Shown one piece after another: positions 24,750 to 36,765 of a stretch of DNA of 64,000 bases; the first letter of the stretch is position 1; each line of letters begins with the position of its first letter. Source of the DNA: Amphiura filiformis (Eukaryota > Echinodermata > Ophiuroidea > Amphilepidida > Amphiuridae). The notes below the pieces were generated by a model. It was not told the origin of the DNA, did no database searches, and saw nothing but the letters and a program-made list of their open reading frames with translations. The stretch is taken from contig NC_092628.1 of NCBI RefSeq assembly GCF_039555335.1, positions 93,197,782 through 93,261,781 of the forward strand, given 5' to 3'. A program made the translations under genes and the position numbers.

Positions 24750-25010
24750 CTTTCATTTGACACCACCTGGATCAGTCGGAACTCGGCGATAATAATTTTT
24801 CAGTTTCATATAGGATAGTAAAAAGCATTTACAAAGCTGGATTTTGCAGAAAACCCCATTGAAATTGAACAACCAGTTCCAAAGATATGAGCAATTAAAG
24901 AGTTGCAAAACAAGAGGAAACAAAAGGAAATATTTCCTTTGTTTGGCTATATCTCAAAATCAATATTTCCGAGTTCCGACTGATTTTGCTTGATCGCATC
25001 ACATATTATT
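24750..25010. mobile_element. Possible MITE with about 22-base inverted repeats
   Basis: ATCAGTCGGAACTCGG at 24772 is repeated inverted as CCGAGTTCCGACTGAT at about 24969. There is an internal palindrome AGGAAATATTTCCT. The element borders beyond the shared core are unclear. Confidence 0.45.
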
Positions 25011-26310
25011 ATGCTTTACTTCTCGGAATTGTTCAAATTAGTTTTGGTGCTCGATATAGAAGCAATCATTTGTAAAACATACACGTATAAACATTAGTTT
25101 ACGGACTACTTGCAGTATTCGATTTTTACACTTACTGTCTTAAATGGTGCATTACTTGTTTCGAACAAAAATAACTAAAAATAGTATAAAACAGTACATA
25201 ATGTTTAGTCGAGTAATCAATTAATTTACGGACGTATGAGTTGTCAAGTTATTATTCTAAAACATGATGTTTAACCTTATAAATGGATGCTTATTAGACA
25301 ATAAATTATTGAACAAAAATTACGAACAACGTTTGAGCGAGATTTTTCTGTTTTCATTACCTTTTTCCAGTTGTTGGACTGCAGCCCTGGATCCCGTCCA
25401 GGATAAATCATAAAAATCCTCTCAGGCCTCGATCAAATCCTTTGTAGCATCTGACTTTTATTCTGTTCCTTAAAAGATGTGTTAAGTATAACTAAAAGTA
25501 AATCCTAGCAGATTAGTAATAACCAGGAGCAGTTTCCCCTCAACTTTTCAACTCATCGTAAATCTTAAAATCCAAGAAAGGTTACTTACCACGCATTGTT
25601 ACTAGAATGTGACATCATCTTAATCTTACAATGAGTAAAGTATATATTCGTACCTTTATCATGAGTTACTTACGCTACGATGGGTTATATTAAAGGTTAG
25701 TGAAACACATCCGCAAAAATCTCGATTTTTATCTAGTCTACAAACGCTACTGTCTATGGGGACTGTGCAGCATTTGCATCAGTTCATTAGAAATTTGAAA
25801 CGATACTCTTCTCAAAACGAACTGCAAGATACATGGTATACAGGTACAGATACAGGTATACATCTCTGTACATGAGGCAGACGGTTTATCGTCCTCGTCT
25901 AAAGTTTGAGTATTCTCGTGGCTCATTTGGCCAATTCTAAATGCTCATATCTACAGATGTTGCCCGGGAGATGTTGCCAATTAAATTAAACCCGGGACCT
26001 TACGCAGAAAAAACGAGTATGATTCCCTACTCTAATCATTAGAGGCCACGTTCTCCCAGCATCACAGATAATATTTAACAATACGTATCGTCAGGTTATA
26101 AACTAGCCCCGTGTCAGCATACTGTCCAATATTAATCTGTATGCTTTCATTTCCATTTCACTTTTTACATAAGACAACATAAGCCGATATAATAGCAGAA
26201 CTGTAGTAATGAAATCGTGCAATTTACATACGACGTAAAAATATATTATTGTTGATGATTATGTCATTAATAACGCTGTTTTGTTTGTTTGTTTTTAACT
26301 TATTATTTAC
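25011..26310. other. Intronic sequence before exon 2, no gene seen
   Basis: No recognisable coding region or repeat. The last 100 bases are T-rich and lead into the acceptor TTCCAG at 26319. Confidence 0.4.
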
Positions 26311-26319
26311 ATGTTCCAG

Positions 26320-26901
26320 ATTGTGATTTCCGTTGTATCATCAGTAGTGAATTCCGCCAGACCTGCTCTTATCATACCTTCACCGCCACAACCACGACTC
26401 GAATTATACTGCAAGTTTAGCCCCGTTTTCCTAGCGTCCTGCGTTTACAACTTGCTGATAATCACAGCATGTTGCGTCTTTGCTTTTCTCGCCAGAAAGG
26501 TTCCTAGTAATTACAACGAGAGTAAGTTCATCGGTATTACGGTGTATTCTACCATGGTTGTGTGTTTGGCTGCTCTCCCCGTCTATTCCACTGCCATAAT
26601 AGTTTTACAGAAGAAGGCTACTTTGTGCATCACTTTACTCATCAATGCATACATTACCCTTATTTCCCTGTACACACCTAAAATGTATGCCATAATGTTT
26701 GTGACAGAAGGGTTGAAAATAGAAGACCAATCGCGGGGAAGAGGAAATACTTCGGAATTTGCAAAGACGTTAAGACAGATGACAACAGACGGGACCCATT
26801 CATCAGCTCGAGTGCACCCCGGTGACCCATCAAATCAGAACACGGCTGACAATAGTCCAGGAACGTCCTCGGCTTTGTGTCAGGTGGAAAAGAGACATTA
26901 G
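26320..26901 (+). CDS. Class C GPCR (mGluR-like) gene 1, exon 2
   Basis: This exon completes the seven-transmembrane domain. It begins after TTCCAG with IVISVVSSVVNS (rest of TM4). The extracellular loop 2 cysteine follows (ELYCKFSP), then TM5 (VFLASCVYNLLIITACCVFAFLA), the intracellular loop 3 motif NYNESKFI (typical of mGluRs, NFNEAKFI), TM6 (VYSTMVVCLAALPVYS) and TM7 with the conserved P-K-x-Y signature (YTPKMYAIMF). The cytoplasmic tail of about 65 residues ends KRH and TAG at 26901. The aromatic W of the mGluR TM6 WLAFVPIF motif is replaced (CLAALPVY). With exon 1 in a single frame the protein would be about 860 residues, normal for the family. The 3' flank is homologous to that of gene 2. 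Confidence 0.9.
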   Translation: MVISVVSSVVNSARPALIIPSPPQPRLELYCKFSPVFLASCVYNLLIITACCVFAFLARKVPSNYNESKFIGITVYSTMVVCLAALPVYSTAIIVLQKKATLCITLLINAYITLISLYTPKMYAIMFVTEGLKIEDQSRGRGNTSEFAKTLRQMTTDGTHSSARVHPGDPSNQNTADNSPGTSSALCQVEKRH

Positions 26902-27495
26902 AAAGACACCTTAATATCTATAGATAAATGATCAAGTGAGCGTAAAAATGTTTGATAGTGTTTACAGTTTATAAAAAACAAGTCAGTTGAAATTAATATC
27001 ATAGCTAACAACTTTCAAGTTAATTAAAATTGCCGGCATATGAAATAACACAGTAGATTTTAATGACTTTTAAAAAGCAATGCAGCGGATAATAACTAAC
27101 TTGCTACACTTTGGTTCACTTCAAGTTTCGACTAATATAGCTGATCGAATGAAAAATCAAAAGATCCTGAAATATTATTACAAATACAGCAACTACGAGG
27201 CCTTGATCCGTAAATAAATTCATCAGTATTGTTCATAATCCTGATGATCCTGATCATACGAGGCCTTGATTTGCGGAATGTATTGTAAACGTACGTATGC
27301 GTATCGGTAACGCTAGATATGATATTGTTGCGAGTCGGAATGACTCAAGGCCAAAGCGCCGTTTCCCGTTCTCACAAGAATGCACACTGTTTGTATAAGT
27401 TTGTATACACTGTTTGTTTAAGTTAACAACATTTAAATCTTGTTGATTATAACGTTTTGCTGCACTCTGTGTTTCAGATTGTTTTAAAAAATAAA

Positions 27496-28605
27496 AATGT
27501 TATTAATTATGATGAACGCATTCAGTTGATCTCAAAATTATACTGGTGTTTATTACATCAAAATACTAGTAAATGGTTATAAAAATTTTTATAGAATAAG
27601 TGACAGTGAAAGTAGGCCTATACGTAGGCTTATATTATTGAATGCAACATATCTTATTGGCATAATTATAATGGCTCACTTCAATACTGAACAATTCTGA
27701 TTTTAGAATCTACCAGTTTATTGATCGCGAAAGCCCGCGTAAAAATCGACTACCCAGCAAACACAAAAACGTTTTAAAACGTTTTAAAACGTTTTAAATA
27801 AGTTATATTTTGGCTTTTGGTTTAGGTAAAAACGTTTTAATAACATTAAAATGTCGGGTTATATAAAGGTCATGATAACGTTAAAAAACGTTTTGTATGA
27901 AAACACACTGTAACAATATTTTTAAATGTTTTCAAAAATGTTATTATAAACTATTTTTGCAAACATTTTTGCCAAATATTGTGTCATTTCTTAAATAACA
28001 TTATGTTAAAATATTTGAATCCAGCAAACACAGAAATGTTCTTAAAATGCTTTTTTCAAAACCTTTTAATAACATTTAAATGTCGGGTTATATAAAGGTC
28101 ACGAAACGTTTTTAAAACGTTATTGAAAATATTTTGGCCAAACATTATTCGCAAAATATTTTTTCAACCCCAAAATAACATTCTGTTTAGAATGTTTTGT
28201 GTCAAGTTTTCAAGAATGTTTTTGGAATGATATTAAAACGTTTTTATACCCTTTATATAACCCGATATTTAAACACTTTGTCCCTAACACACACTGTCAA
28301 TCATACTTGTTTGTCAATCCAATTTAGCATCGATTCTGCGCCCCTCCAAGCGATGAAAGTCAAAATTTTCGCGCGCTTCGGGCGCATTTCAGCACAAAAT
28401 CAATTGAAAGAACGTTTTAAGATCGATATTCAACTTCTAGTAATTAATTAGTGGTAGGCCTTATTTGTCCAAGATTTCGCGCGCAATTGTTTTAAGAATA
28501 GGGTAGGAGGTCCAATTTTGTTTCTTGCCCCGGGCGTTACCAACCCTAATACGCCACTGAATGTAATAGCCAGAGTATGCATAATGAGCAAGTGGACTGC
28601 GGAGA
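27496..28605. repeat. Dispersed repeat segment, copy 3, interrupted by an insertion
   Basis: 27496-27760 matches 190-412, and 28285-28605 matches about 446-945 in pieces (ACACTGTCAATCATACTTGTT; CCAGAGTATGCA-AATG). The intervening 27762-28284 is absent from copy 1, showing a later insertion. Confidence 0.8.
27762..28284. mobile_element. CCAGCAAACACA-type non-autonomous DNA element, inserted into copy 3
   Basis: It begins CCCAGCAAACACAAAAACG, the same end as the element at 46629-47953, followed by runs of AACGTTTTAAAACGTT. A second start-like CCAGCAAACACAGAAATG at 28021 suggests either two insertions or an internal duplication. The sequence GGGTTATATAAAGGTCA is shared between both halves and with 46.7 kb. 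The right terminal repeat seen at 47.9 kb is missing or not recognisable here. There is no coding sequence. Confidence 0.65.
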
Positions 28606-30990
28606 AGGCTATGTTCCAGACAACTCTAATGGGCGCATCCAGATATTTTTGACATGGGAAAATCTTAATCTTTTTTAACATCTGACCTCGTAAATCATAA
28701 GACAAATGAAATAAGAAAAAACAAAGGAAAGATCATAGCCAGCAGTAGTACATAGAGTATCATGCCTACGGATTTCATCACAGTCTTACCTTAGCACGCT
28801 GGTAAGCAGCGTTTGAGATGGTGTTAATCGATAGTCGATAATCAATGATCAATCAGCTATGAATATTTAATTGGATTCTAAAAATAATGATCACGGAGTC
28901 TCATGTTCAGGTGTGTGTGTGGGGGGGGGGGGTATATCCCCCCTCGCATGTTGGTGCTCGCAATTGCTGAGGACGGCTTTTTACATGGGAAAACTCAAAC
29001 TTATTGGGAATCCCATGTCTTCTTTAGGGTAGGTGCCGTTAATTTTTGGAATAGCCCAATGTCCGTAATAAAACGATAGCGCTCTAAAAATATTGTTCAA
29101 GGTTGCCCCGAAGGGCTACAAAGAAACATAACACTAAAAAGACAATAGCGATCAAGCTAAAACTATTAGCTGTATTTTATGTATTCATTCGTGGTTTATT
29201 AAAAGCTGAACTGATGTAAAAATTACACTCAATGAAAACAACGAAAAAGCATGACATATAAAATATTTAAAAAAAACCCATAAAGCACACATATTCAATC
29301 AAGGGGCGAGACTACCGTTTGTAAACAAAATCCTACATTTTGGTCAAAAAATGTGCTTGGATAGGTAGTTTTCAACAGATTACTACATTCACCTTGCTAT
29401 TACGTTGAATTGCGTTATCTCTTGACCTAATGTATAAAAGTGTTTTAGGGGGAAGTGTTAGCTTTCGTTCGATATAAAAAAAAAATTCTGATTGGATGAA
29501 GGGAACACTTGAGGTTTTGGCAAAAACCAATCACGGATGTCTATTTTCCACTAGATCTTACACAGCTCTTATGATGATATGCACTCAACCGTGTAGTAAA
29601 ACACAGACTGCGTGGAGACTAGACTCGCTGTGCTGGAAATATCTGTGTACTCGGGTGTATGTAGGTGGAAATTGTGCGTAGATGCATTTATAAGAGAATG
29701 GCGGAACCCCTTTTGTTCGAAACAGTGGCACCACTTTTATGAATAGCAAATCATTAAATTCGGCATCGAAGGAAAACGCGTTGCGTAATCTATTGTTTCT
29801 CGTTCTACATGGAAGCTCCTTATGATTTACCATAGAAATGTCATTAACTAACATGTATTTTCCTAGATTGAGGCCTATGTTTAACTAACATGTATTTTCC
29901 TAGATTGAGGCCTATGTTTAACCCTAACACGGCTAGGTACCACACAATACCACGAGGATAACCACCGCGCATGCATGAATCCCATGTGATGTGATGACAC
30001 AATCACCATAAGTGCTATATGCTCAGAGAATTGCTGGCCGGGCCAGTGCAACCCCTGTGGCTACCCATCGGAGATCGTGTGCTTGGCACGCGAGGGGTAT
30101 TATGGTTCGAATCCTGGGGGGTACCAACAGACTTCTTTGTTCATCTTCTCTCCTTTTTCGTTTCTTCTTTAACTTCTGATAGCAAAAAGCAGTATTCAGT
30201 GTTAGGGTTAATATCGCAATAGCAAATACTCTATCTTCAAGTTGGATGATTTTATCATATAAATTGCAGTAAACTTACAAAAAATTGCCCAAGCTTATGT
30301 CAGTCACGAAGCAAGGTCGTGTTAAATGAATACCACCAATAGAAAGAGCGCCCTCGCCCTAGATTTAGGTTAGATTGGGCGACGTAGCTTTGACTATTTG
30401 TCTTATCTCCGTCGTTTCATTGGGGCAAGGTCAACTGAGATGTGGAAAGCCTCCATTATTGTATTATTGCATCAATGCATTAACACTCAAACTGTCAAGT
30501 TCGTCAAGTTACGCATGAAAAAATTAAATTGTTATTTTTTATTATTAATTTTCTTCTTAGTTGTAGGGTACCTAGACTTCCCACGTAAAAATGTTTTCAG
30601 CGTTGTACCATTGTATATTTAGATAAGAAAAGATAATTTCCATCAACAGCATACACCTACATTTAAGGCAATGATGTATATACAATCAAAGAGTAGCGAT
30701 TCCGTGTGGCTTCAAGTTTGTTTGGCTTATATAAGGCGGAAATTATTCGGCTTTTGATACTGCTCGCGTCAATAAAGTAAATTCACGTAAGTGTGCGTCA
30801 GTCATGTTGATTATATGTGTAAGAATGTTTCCAAAAGCACTGGTATTATACGGCGTGTAAAACATTTTCTCCCATTCCACACCACTGCAATGTTATCAAA
30901 TGCCCTTGTTCTTCCTCAATTTTTCATTTGAATTTCATAACAAATTACAGGTACTTCATAATAATTTGGCCAGAACAATACTAAGATATT
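28606..30990. other. Intergenic, no gene seen
   Basis: It contains a G-run at 28921-28932, a two-copy exact tandem repeat of 38 bases at about 29845-29920 (unit contains CATGTATTTTCCTAGATTGA), and a weak tRNA-like B-box GGTTCGAATCC near 30103. No protein domain is recognised in the short open frames. Confidence 0.45.
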
Positions 30991-31566
30991 AGAACGCCAA
31001 TAAATGAATTGATGGAAACACTTCAGTGGATTAAACTAGATAATAGATGGCATAATCAATTAATGCTGCTCATTTTTAAAAGCTTAAGGAACGTAAGTCC
31101 ATCATACTTATCTTCTCAATTTAACTTTGTACATGATATCCATACCCACCTAACTAGAAATCATAGTACAAATACATTGATTGTGCCAAAATTTAAATCA
31201 AATTCAGGGCTACGTACATTTCATGTTAGAGCAGCCTATGCATGGAATAATTTATCTCCGGTAGTTAGAGCAGAGTTGGAGAATATTTCAATAGGCCAAT
31301 TCAAATCAGAAGTTTACCAAGTTCCTGTTTTATCCTTGTGTACATTGTAATTTTCAATCAATTTCATTATTATCACATAACTTTTTTGTTGTATTTCTAG
31401 TTACTTGATCCCATTTGTTGTTGTTTTTTAATGTGTACATCTTGTGTAAATTTTAAATAATTATTATGTTTGTATATAATGTATTTTGTATGAGGGCCTG
31501 CTTGGAAAGCAGTGCTTGTCACTGAAGCTGTTTTACCCTCAATAAAGAAAGATTTCTATCTATCTA
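30985..31566 (+). mobile_element. LINE 3' fragment (CR1-type end)
   Basis: 31009-31350 encodes the extreme C-terminus of a LINE ORF2-type protein: LQWIKLDNRWHNQLMLLIFK, VSPSYLSSQF, LRTFHVRAAYAWNNLSP and IGQFKSEVY. The 3' UTR ends with GGCCTGCTTGGAAAGCAGTG, CTTGTCACTGAAGCTG and CCTCAATAAAGAAAG, then a CTAT-type tail at 31553-31565. This is a 5'-truncated insertion. Reverse transcriptase catalytic motifs are absent. Confidence 0.8.
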
Positions 31567-32990
31567 GTCACGCATTACGCAACGCACAGCTAGCGTAAGC
31601 ATTACGCCCAACTGTGTGCATGCCATTCTATATCAATACACAATGTTATGAGTCTTATTTTTTACGCCTTATATAAACCGAACAAGCTATAGGGAGGGCA
31701 ACAGTGTACCTCCGGATAATTTTGCTATGCGCCCGGCAAACTTCGATTCAAAGTGTGGTGTTGTTTGCGTTTACCGCGTCGTGTGATGCGTTATGCGCTC
31801 GAACAATATATGCACGCGTTGTGACAAGTTGTGGTGAGTACGCACATCTTTGTATAAACGCCCAAGCAAACTATCATTCGAAAAACTCCGGAGATACACG
31901 ACTTGACCTCAATGGGCGACAAACCAAAATCACAAAATAACCATTACACACATGGGACATTTTTGAGTTGGAACTCTTTGTGTATAATCGCTTTGCACGG
32001 CGATGATACATCAAAAGCAAAATAGAGAAACGATGGATGCTCATCACAAAGCAATACATCAAAATACACTTAAGGGATGATCCGATTTCATCGTTTAATA
32101 TTTGCCTTTGTTTGCATTACCTCTACCTCAATTTTCAACGTATGAAGTTTCATGCCTTTATTCCAAACCTTTTTCATATGAAATTCAAATAATAAGTGGG
32201 CCAACCCACTTACGAGATGTCTTGGCTTACAAAGAAAACATCTTTCAGGCCCCTTTTCTATCAATCTTATATAAACAAAAAAATGTTTGTTGGAACAAGA
32301 AAATTAGTAAATTTATATTGGAAAAGTTTGGGCTATTTACTTACAATAAAAGAACGTTGATAAATTAGACACCAATTAGGGACCCGTGAGGGTACCCCAC
32401 TTATGTCAAGGTTTGTTTCGTTCAAAAGCAATACAATACCTATTTACAATTGAAATAATTTTGAAGGTTTCTTGTGTTTGTAAAATTCATATAGAGGAGT
32501 ATATTCTTATTATTATTTATATCAGGCTTTTGAGCGATACAATAAAACTGTATATTGTACAATATTTGCAAAATACCCGGATGCAATACAATATTTTTTA
32601 AATATTGTACGCGTATCGCGTACGCGTCGCGCGTTACCATGGTGACAGCACCAACACGCGTCATGATACAACAGCACAACAATACAGACACCGACCGTAA
32701 CGGCTCATATGAGATTTCGTACTGTATAAAAAAGTAAAATTTACAAACTTAATTCGCGACAAATCAGGATGATGATAACCTTAGGAAATATAATCCACAT
32801 CTAGGCCTACAAATAAACCTATATACAATTATTCCAAAAATGTCTTTGGAGAGTAAAGAGCAGAAAACAAGAAGGTCAAAAGGTAAGCTTACATTACAAT
32901 GCACATTGGTTAAACCCAGTGGCTAGGTAAGCTTGAATTCATTTTACCGCATAGCAAAAGCCTGATATAAATAATAATAATAATATAATA
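31567..32990. other. Intergenic, no gene seen
   Basis: It includes a short CG-rich stretch (about 32605-32635, GTACGCGTATCGCGTACGCG) and AT-rich flanks. No coding or RNA structure is recognised. Confidence 0.4.
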
Positions 32991-32995
32991 ATAAT

Positions 32996-33135
32996 AATAT
33001 TGAATGGCTTATTTTCGTGTGATACAAGAATATATTGCACTCGATAGAAAAATATTGCACTCGTCTTCGACTCGTGCAATATTTTTCTATCTCGTGCAAT
33101 ATATTCTTGTATCACACTCAAAGCCATTCAATATT
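32996..33135. repeat. 140-base near-perfect palindrome (fold-back element)
   Basis: AATATTGAATGGCTT leads into GTGTGATACAAGAATATATT, GCACTCGATAGAAAAATATT and GCACTCGTCTTCGACTCGTG at the centre, after which the sequence returns as the reverse complement to AATATT. Arms are about 66 bases. An AAT-rich microsatellite precedes it at 32970-32995. Confidence 0.9.
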
Positions 33136-33376
33136 ACATAAATATTGTTAACATTTGGTCATACGGTAGGAAGGAATGTGAACTTCTGGTGATTTGTTAA
33201 TTGGAATTAATTCTCACCTAGACCAAATCTTCAGCAAAATTTTTTATATGTCAGATGCTGATGTTAGAGATTATTCTAATTATTAGATACAGATACGTCA
33301 TTTATGATCACTAGCACTCATATTTTAGTACGGATGAAAATCAAATACATTAGAAATTTCTTTGTTTTGGAGAATC

Positions 33377-34042
33377 TTAAGGGCTGGGGTATGAACGTTT
33401 GGACAGTATTTATTGTGGGATATTATAGCGCATCAGACATATCGAATTGCATTCTGAATACGAAGAATGTCATTCTGATATCAAATAATTTTGATTTTTT
33501 GAAATTCGCAATTTAATACACATTTTATGGCAAATCATTAAAATTGATATTTTGATATTTAACAGTACTTGAAGTAAACTTTTTAAATCTGATGATTTAT
33601 ACTTAAAGTGTATGTAGGTGGGATGAAAAGCCGATGATCAATTGAAAATTTTGACCTTTCGTATTGAAGATATGGATTTTTTTCCCAAAACAAAAAAAAA
33701 AAATTAGTTATTTTTGGGACAAAATCCATATCTTCAATATGAAAAGTCAAAATTTTCAATTGACCGTCGGCTTTTCCTCCCTGCTACATACACTTTAAGA
33801 ATATGTCATTAGATTTATATAATTTACTTCGAGGACTGTTATATATCAAAATTTGAAAAATATCAAATTTTTATAATTTGTCATAAAATTTGTATTATAT
33901 TGTGATTTTCAAAAATGAAAATTATTTGATATCAGAAAGACATGCTTCGTATTCAGAATGCAATTCGATAGGTCTGAGGTGCTCTCATGTTCCACAAAAA
34001 ATACTGTCGAAACGCAATAAACGCTCATTTTAGATCCCTTAA
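33377..34042. mobile_element. TTAA-flanked fold-back MITE, copy A
   Basis: It starts TTAAGGGCTGGGGTATGAAC and ends GTTT-less CGCTCATTTTAGATCCCTTAA, with arms of about 300 bases that are reverse complements of each other (for example CATATCGAATTGCATTCTGA on the left and CAGAATGCAATTCGATAGG on the right). The same element is at 42912-43499 and 60282-60840. TTAA at both outer edges suggests a piggyBac-like target site; this is inferred from the flanks only. Confidence 0.85.
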
Positions 34043-34201
34043 TGTAGCTCACTTTTTCACTAGAGCAAGCAAACAACACTGCGGGGACAGGAACTCGCAC
34101 CGCCACGCACGAGAATGTGAAATTAGATTTGTCTGTCAACAAAATTACCAATTATCCTACTATCATAATGGAGAAAGAAATTGAGTTAATTGCAAATGGA
34201 A

Positions 34202-34442
34202 TACCGTAAAACCTCGTCTACAAGCATATATAGGGTTTTTGATGAAAGCTTAACTTTAACTAACCAGGCGTATATATACCAATACAATAGATTGGTACCA
34301 ATACAATAGATTGGTCTTACAATAATACTTGTTTTATATGCTTGGATCAGTAATGTATTTGCTCAAACTCCATAATGGCGCCTGGAATAATTGAGCTTTC
34401 AACAGAAGCACTTTATATGCTTGTAGACGGGGTTTTACGGTA
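34202..34442. mobile_element. MITE with 29-base terminal inverted repeats
   Basis: The left end TACCGTAAAACCTCGTCTAC-AAGCATATA and the right end TATATGCTTGTAGACGGGG-TTTTACGGTA are inverted repeats with one mismatch. Inside, ACCAATACAATAGATTGGT occurs twice in tandem at about 34276-34314. It is non-coding, and TA at the edges fits the Tc1/mariner superfamily. Confidence 0.85.
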
Positions 34443-34792
34443 TACATGTATGACCAGTAAAACCTTAAAAAATAACTATTGAAGCAATATGATCAGATTA
34501 AAATTACGTTTTAAATGCAGCATGAGTTAATTGTTGGAATCTATTATGGGATGATGTCTAATGCCTGTAACCTTGCTTGCTAGATGAGAGAAAGAATCAC
34601 AAAAGCAATGAATAAGGTATCTCTAAAAGCCAATAATCTAATATTAAAATATTTTCCCATGACATCCTATACCTAAGACAACACCTGACATAATGGAAAT
34701 AAAATCTGATAGAGACACTCAAGTTTGGCTTTCTAAAGCCGTTATTATAATTTCGAAGACTATTATATTAAAGGATTACCTAAAGCATTATA

Positions 34793-36083
34793 CAGGGTGT
34801 CCCAGCATGATTTATACCGGGAAAGATGGAATTTTTTAGGCATGAACGGCATTTCTATTGGTCTTATTGTTTTGCATTTTAAGTTCTACATATATATATA
34901 GCTTTCTCAGATTTTTTAGATTTAAAACAATGGACGTTTCTAGCAGAAGTTAGAGAGGATTGCGTAAAAATTACTAACTATTCAGCACAAAGTTATTTGG
35001 AAAATGTAATGCAGTATATTTGTTGTGTCCTGTTCTTACTTGATCGATATCTATCGTTTATTTATGATGTTACGAAGCAATCCTTGTATGGAATAAAGGA
35101 TTGGCTACACATAAGTGTGACCATATTCTTTCTTTGGCGGCAGTTTTGAAGCCAATTATTGCTGTGTGTGAGTTTCATCATTTGAAATACAAGCAGAGAT
35201 GGATTTTTCATAAAAGTATGGAGAAGGTTCGTCCCTAGTGTCACATCATGCATTTATGACCACAGTATATTGGCAAACCCACAGCTACGTGACCAAGAAG
35301 ATTAAAATTTAATGCGGAGGATCCTTGAGGAAGTTATATCCTCTGTAATAATGACATTTTTGGGTAAAAATTGTGGTAAAAATCACATAAAAAGTATGTT
35401 TTTCAACCTAAATATCTGATGTCATATTGAAATGTTTCACTTAATCCCATATCAAGAAGTATTTAACATTGTAAGCTCTACATCTGTGCCAAATTTGGTG
35501 TATTTCCTATAAAAGAATGTAGGATTTCTCCAATATGTTGCACAGTGCGGCCCTGATTTGGTAAAATGATCTAACTTGAAATTAAAATCGCTGTTTCGAG
35601 AAAAAGAGCTTTTAAGTTTGAACACTTGACGTTTTTCTTTTGAATAAAATAAATTATGAAACAGAGCTAATGTCTTAGAAAATATAAAAATCTCATTATT
35701 TGGTGGCATGGGGGTGATTTGAGGATTTCACCAATGGAATGAGCGCCCTCACATTACCCAAGATAGGGATTTATCTCAAAATTTCCAAATTTCAAGTTAG
35801 ATCGTTTTACCAAATCAGGGCCGAGTGCGGCTGGACGATGGTGATAAAGGATCCATGTGTTATGATGCCTTTGTACTGTAAATTACACACATGCAGTTTT
35901 CGTCCATTTTCAGTATTAGCAATGTCACGCGAAAACGAATCAAGCTAATTCCACGAAAGTCACATAATAAGTAGAAGACATGTGCGGCATTGTATTGCAC
36001 TTATTAAGATTAGATGCACTGTTTATGTGTAATCTTTTATATTTTGTTCAAACACCGTATAAATCATTCTGGGACACCTACAC
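34793..36083. mobile_element. Mariner-like element remnant
   Basis: The left end TACAGGGTGTCCCAGCATGA-TTTATACCG and the right end CGGTATAAATCATTCTGGGA-like CACCTA (36053-36080) form terminal inverted repeats of about 28 bases with TA at both edges. The 1.29 kb length matches a full mariner, but no intact transposase frame remains and I cannot identify a DDD/E motif. A second inverted repeat inside (GCGGCCCTGATTTGGTAAAA at 35549, inverted at about 35802-35826) marks a probable nested MITE at about 35540-35832. Confidence 0.65.
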
Positions 36084-36125
36084 TTTAAGCAGACGCATAA
36101 TTGTAGGTTATTGAAAATGTAAAAC

Positions 36126-36278
36126 CAGTGGCGTAGCGTGGGTCATCATATTGGGGCGGGGGCACCGACTATGATTGGGGGCACGGTATGATGGGGGGGG
36201 CACGGGTCGATTTTAAGCAATTTTACTATGGGATTTTTTAAATTATGGGATTTTTTAAATTATGACGCTACGCCACTG
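36126..36278. mobile_element. hAT-like MITE (CAGTGGCGTAGCGT ends), copy 1
   Basis: The left end CAGTGGCGTAGCGT and right end ACGCTACGCCACTG are perfect inverted repeats. The flanking octamers TGTAAAAC and AGTATAAC agree at six of eight bases, suggesting a decayed 8-base target duplication. Inside is an 18-base direct repeat TATGGGATTTTTTAAAT. Copy 2 lies at 43678-43861. Confidence 0.75.
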
Positions 36279-36519
36279 AGTATAACGACCACATCTCGTG
36301 ATGTGATGTAGTGCATTCTTAAACACTTGAGAACGTTCCTGCAATCTTATTGGTTCTTACCTAGCTTTACCCGTGTCATATGACACTCGTGTGCGTCGAC
36401 ACGATACGCGTACTCGCTATTTGGACCAATCGGAGGCGCACAGCAACAACGAGACTGATCGATTTTAAGCCCTAGGTAATTCCTTGCAAAATGTAGATTT
36501 AATTTGATTAAAATTTGCA

Positions 36520-36765
36520 TGATATTTTTATTTGAATTGAAGTGTTTAAGAATGAGAATAAAGGTATTGTTTTCAGCCGCTGTCGTGCATCTATCGTCTC
36601 ATATAACACAGGCGACATCATTATTTTTGGTGTAAAACAACTCGGCTTCGTCTCGTTGTTTTACTTAAAATAATGATGTCACCCGTGTTATATGAGACGA
36701 TAAATGCATTCTAGGGGCTAAAAACAATACCATTATTCTCTAATTAATACACTTTATAATGACCG
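36520..36765. repeat. About 245-base imperfect palindrome (fold-back element)
   Basis: The left arm reads ATCGTCTCATATAACACAGG, CGACATCATTATTTT and AAACAACTCGGCTTCGTC at the turn. The right arm returns with ACAACGAGACG complement, AAAATAATGATGTCAC-CCGTGTTATATGAGACGAT and, further out, AACAATACC-TTATTCTC matching GAGAATAAAGGTATTGTT. It is non-coding. Confidence 0.85.

Larger units (their letters stand above)
11011..26319 (+). other. Intron of receptor gene 1 (15.3 kb)
   Basis: It starts GTGAGT at 11011 and ends TTCCAG at 26314-26319. Joining gives ...GIQ|IVISVVSS in phase 0, exactly as in gene 2, which supports one transcript across this distance. The intron contains two antisense LINE fragments, tRNA-like sequences, a tetranucleotide array and dispersed repeats. 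The equivalent intron of gene 2 is only 3.4 kb, so most of this length is inserted repeats. Confidence 0.75.

Noticed and set aside
35062..35253. Mariner transposase fragment on the minus strand
   Set aside because: It lies within the mariner-like remnant, but I could not match any frame to transposase motifs with confidence.
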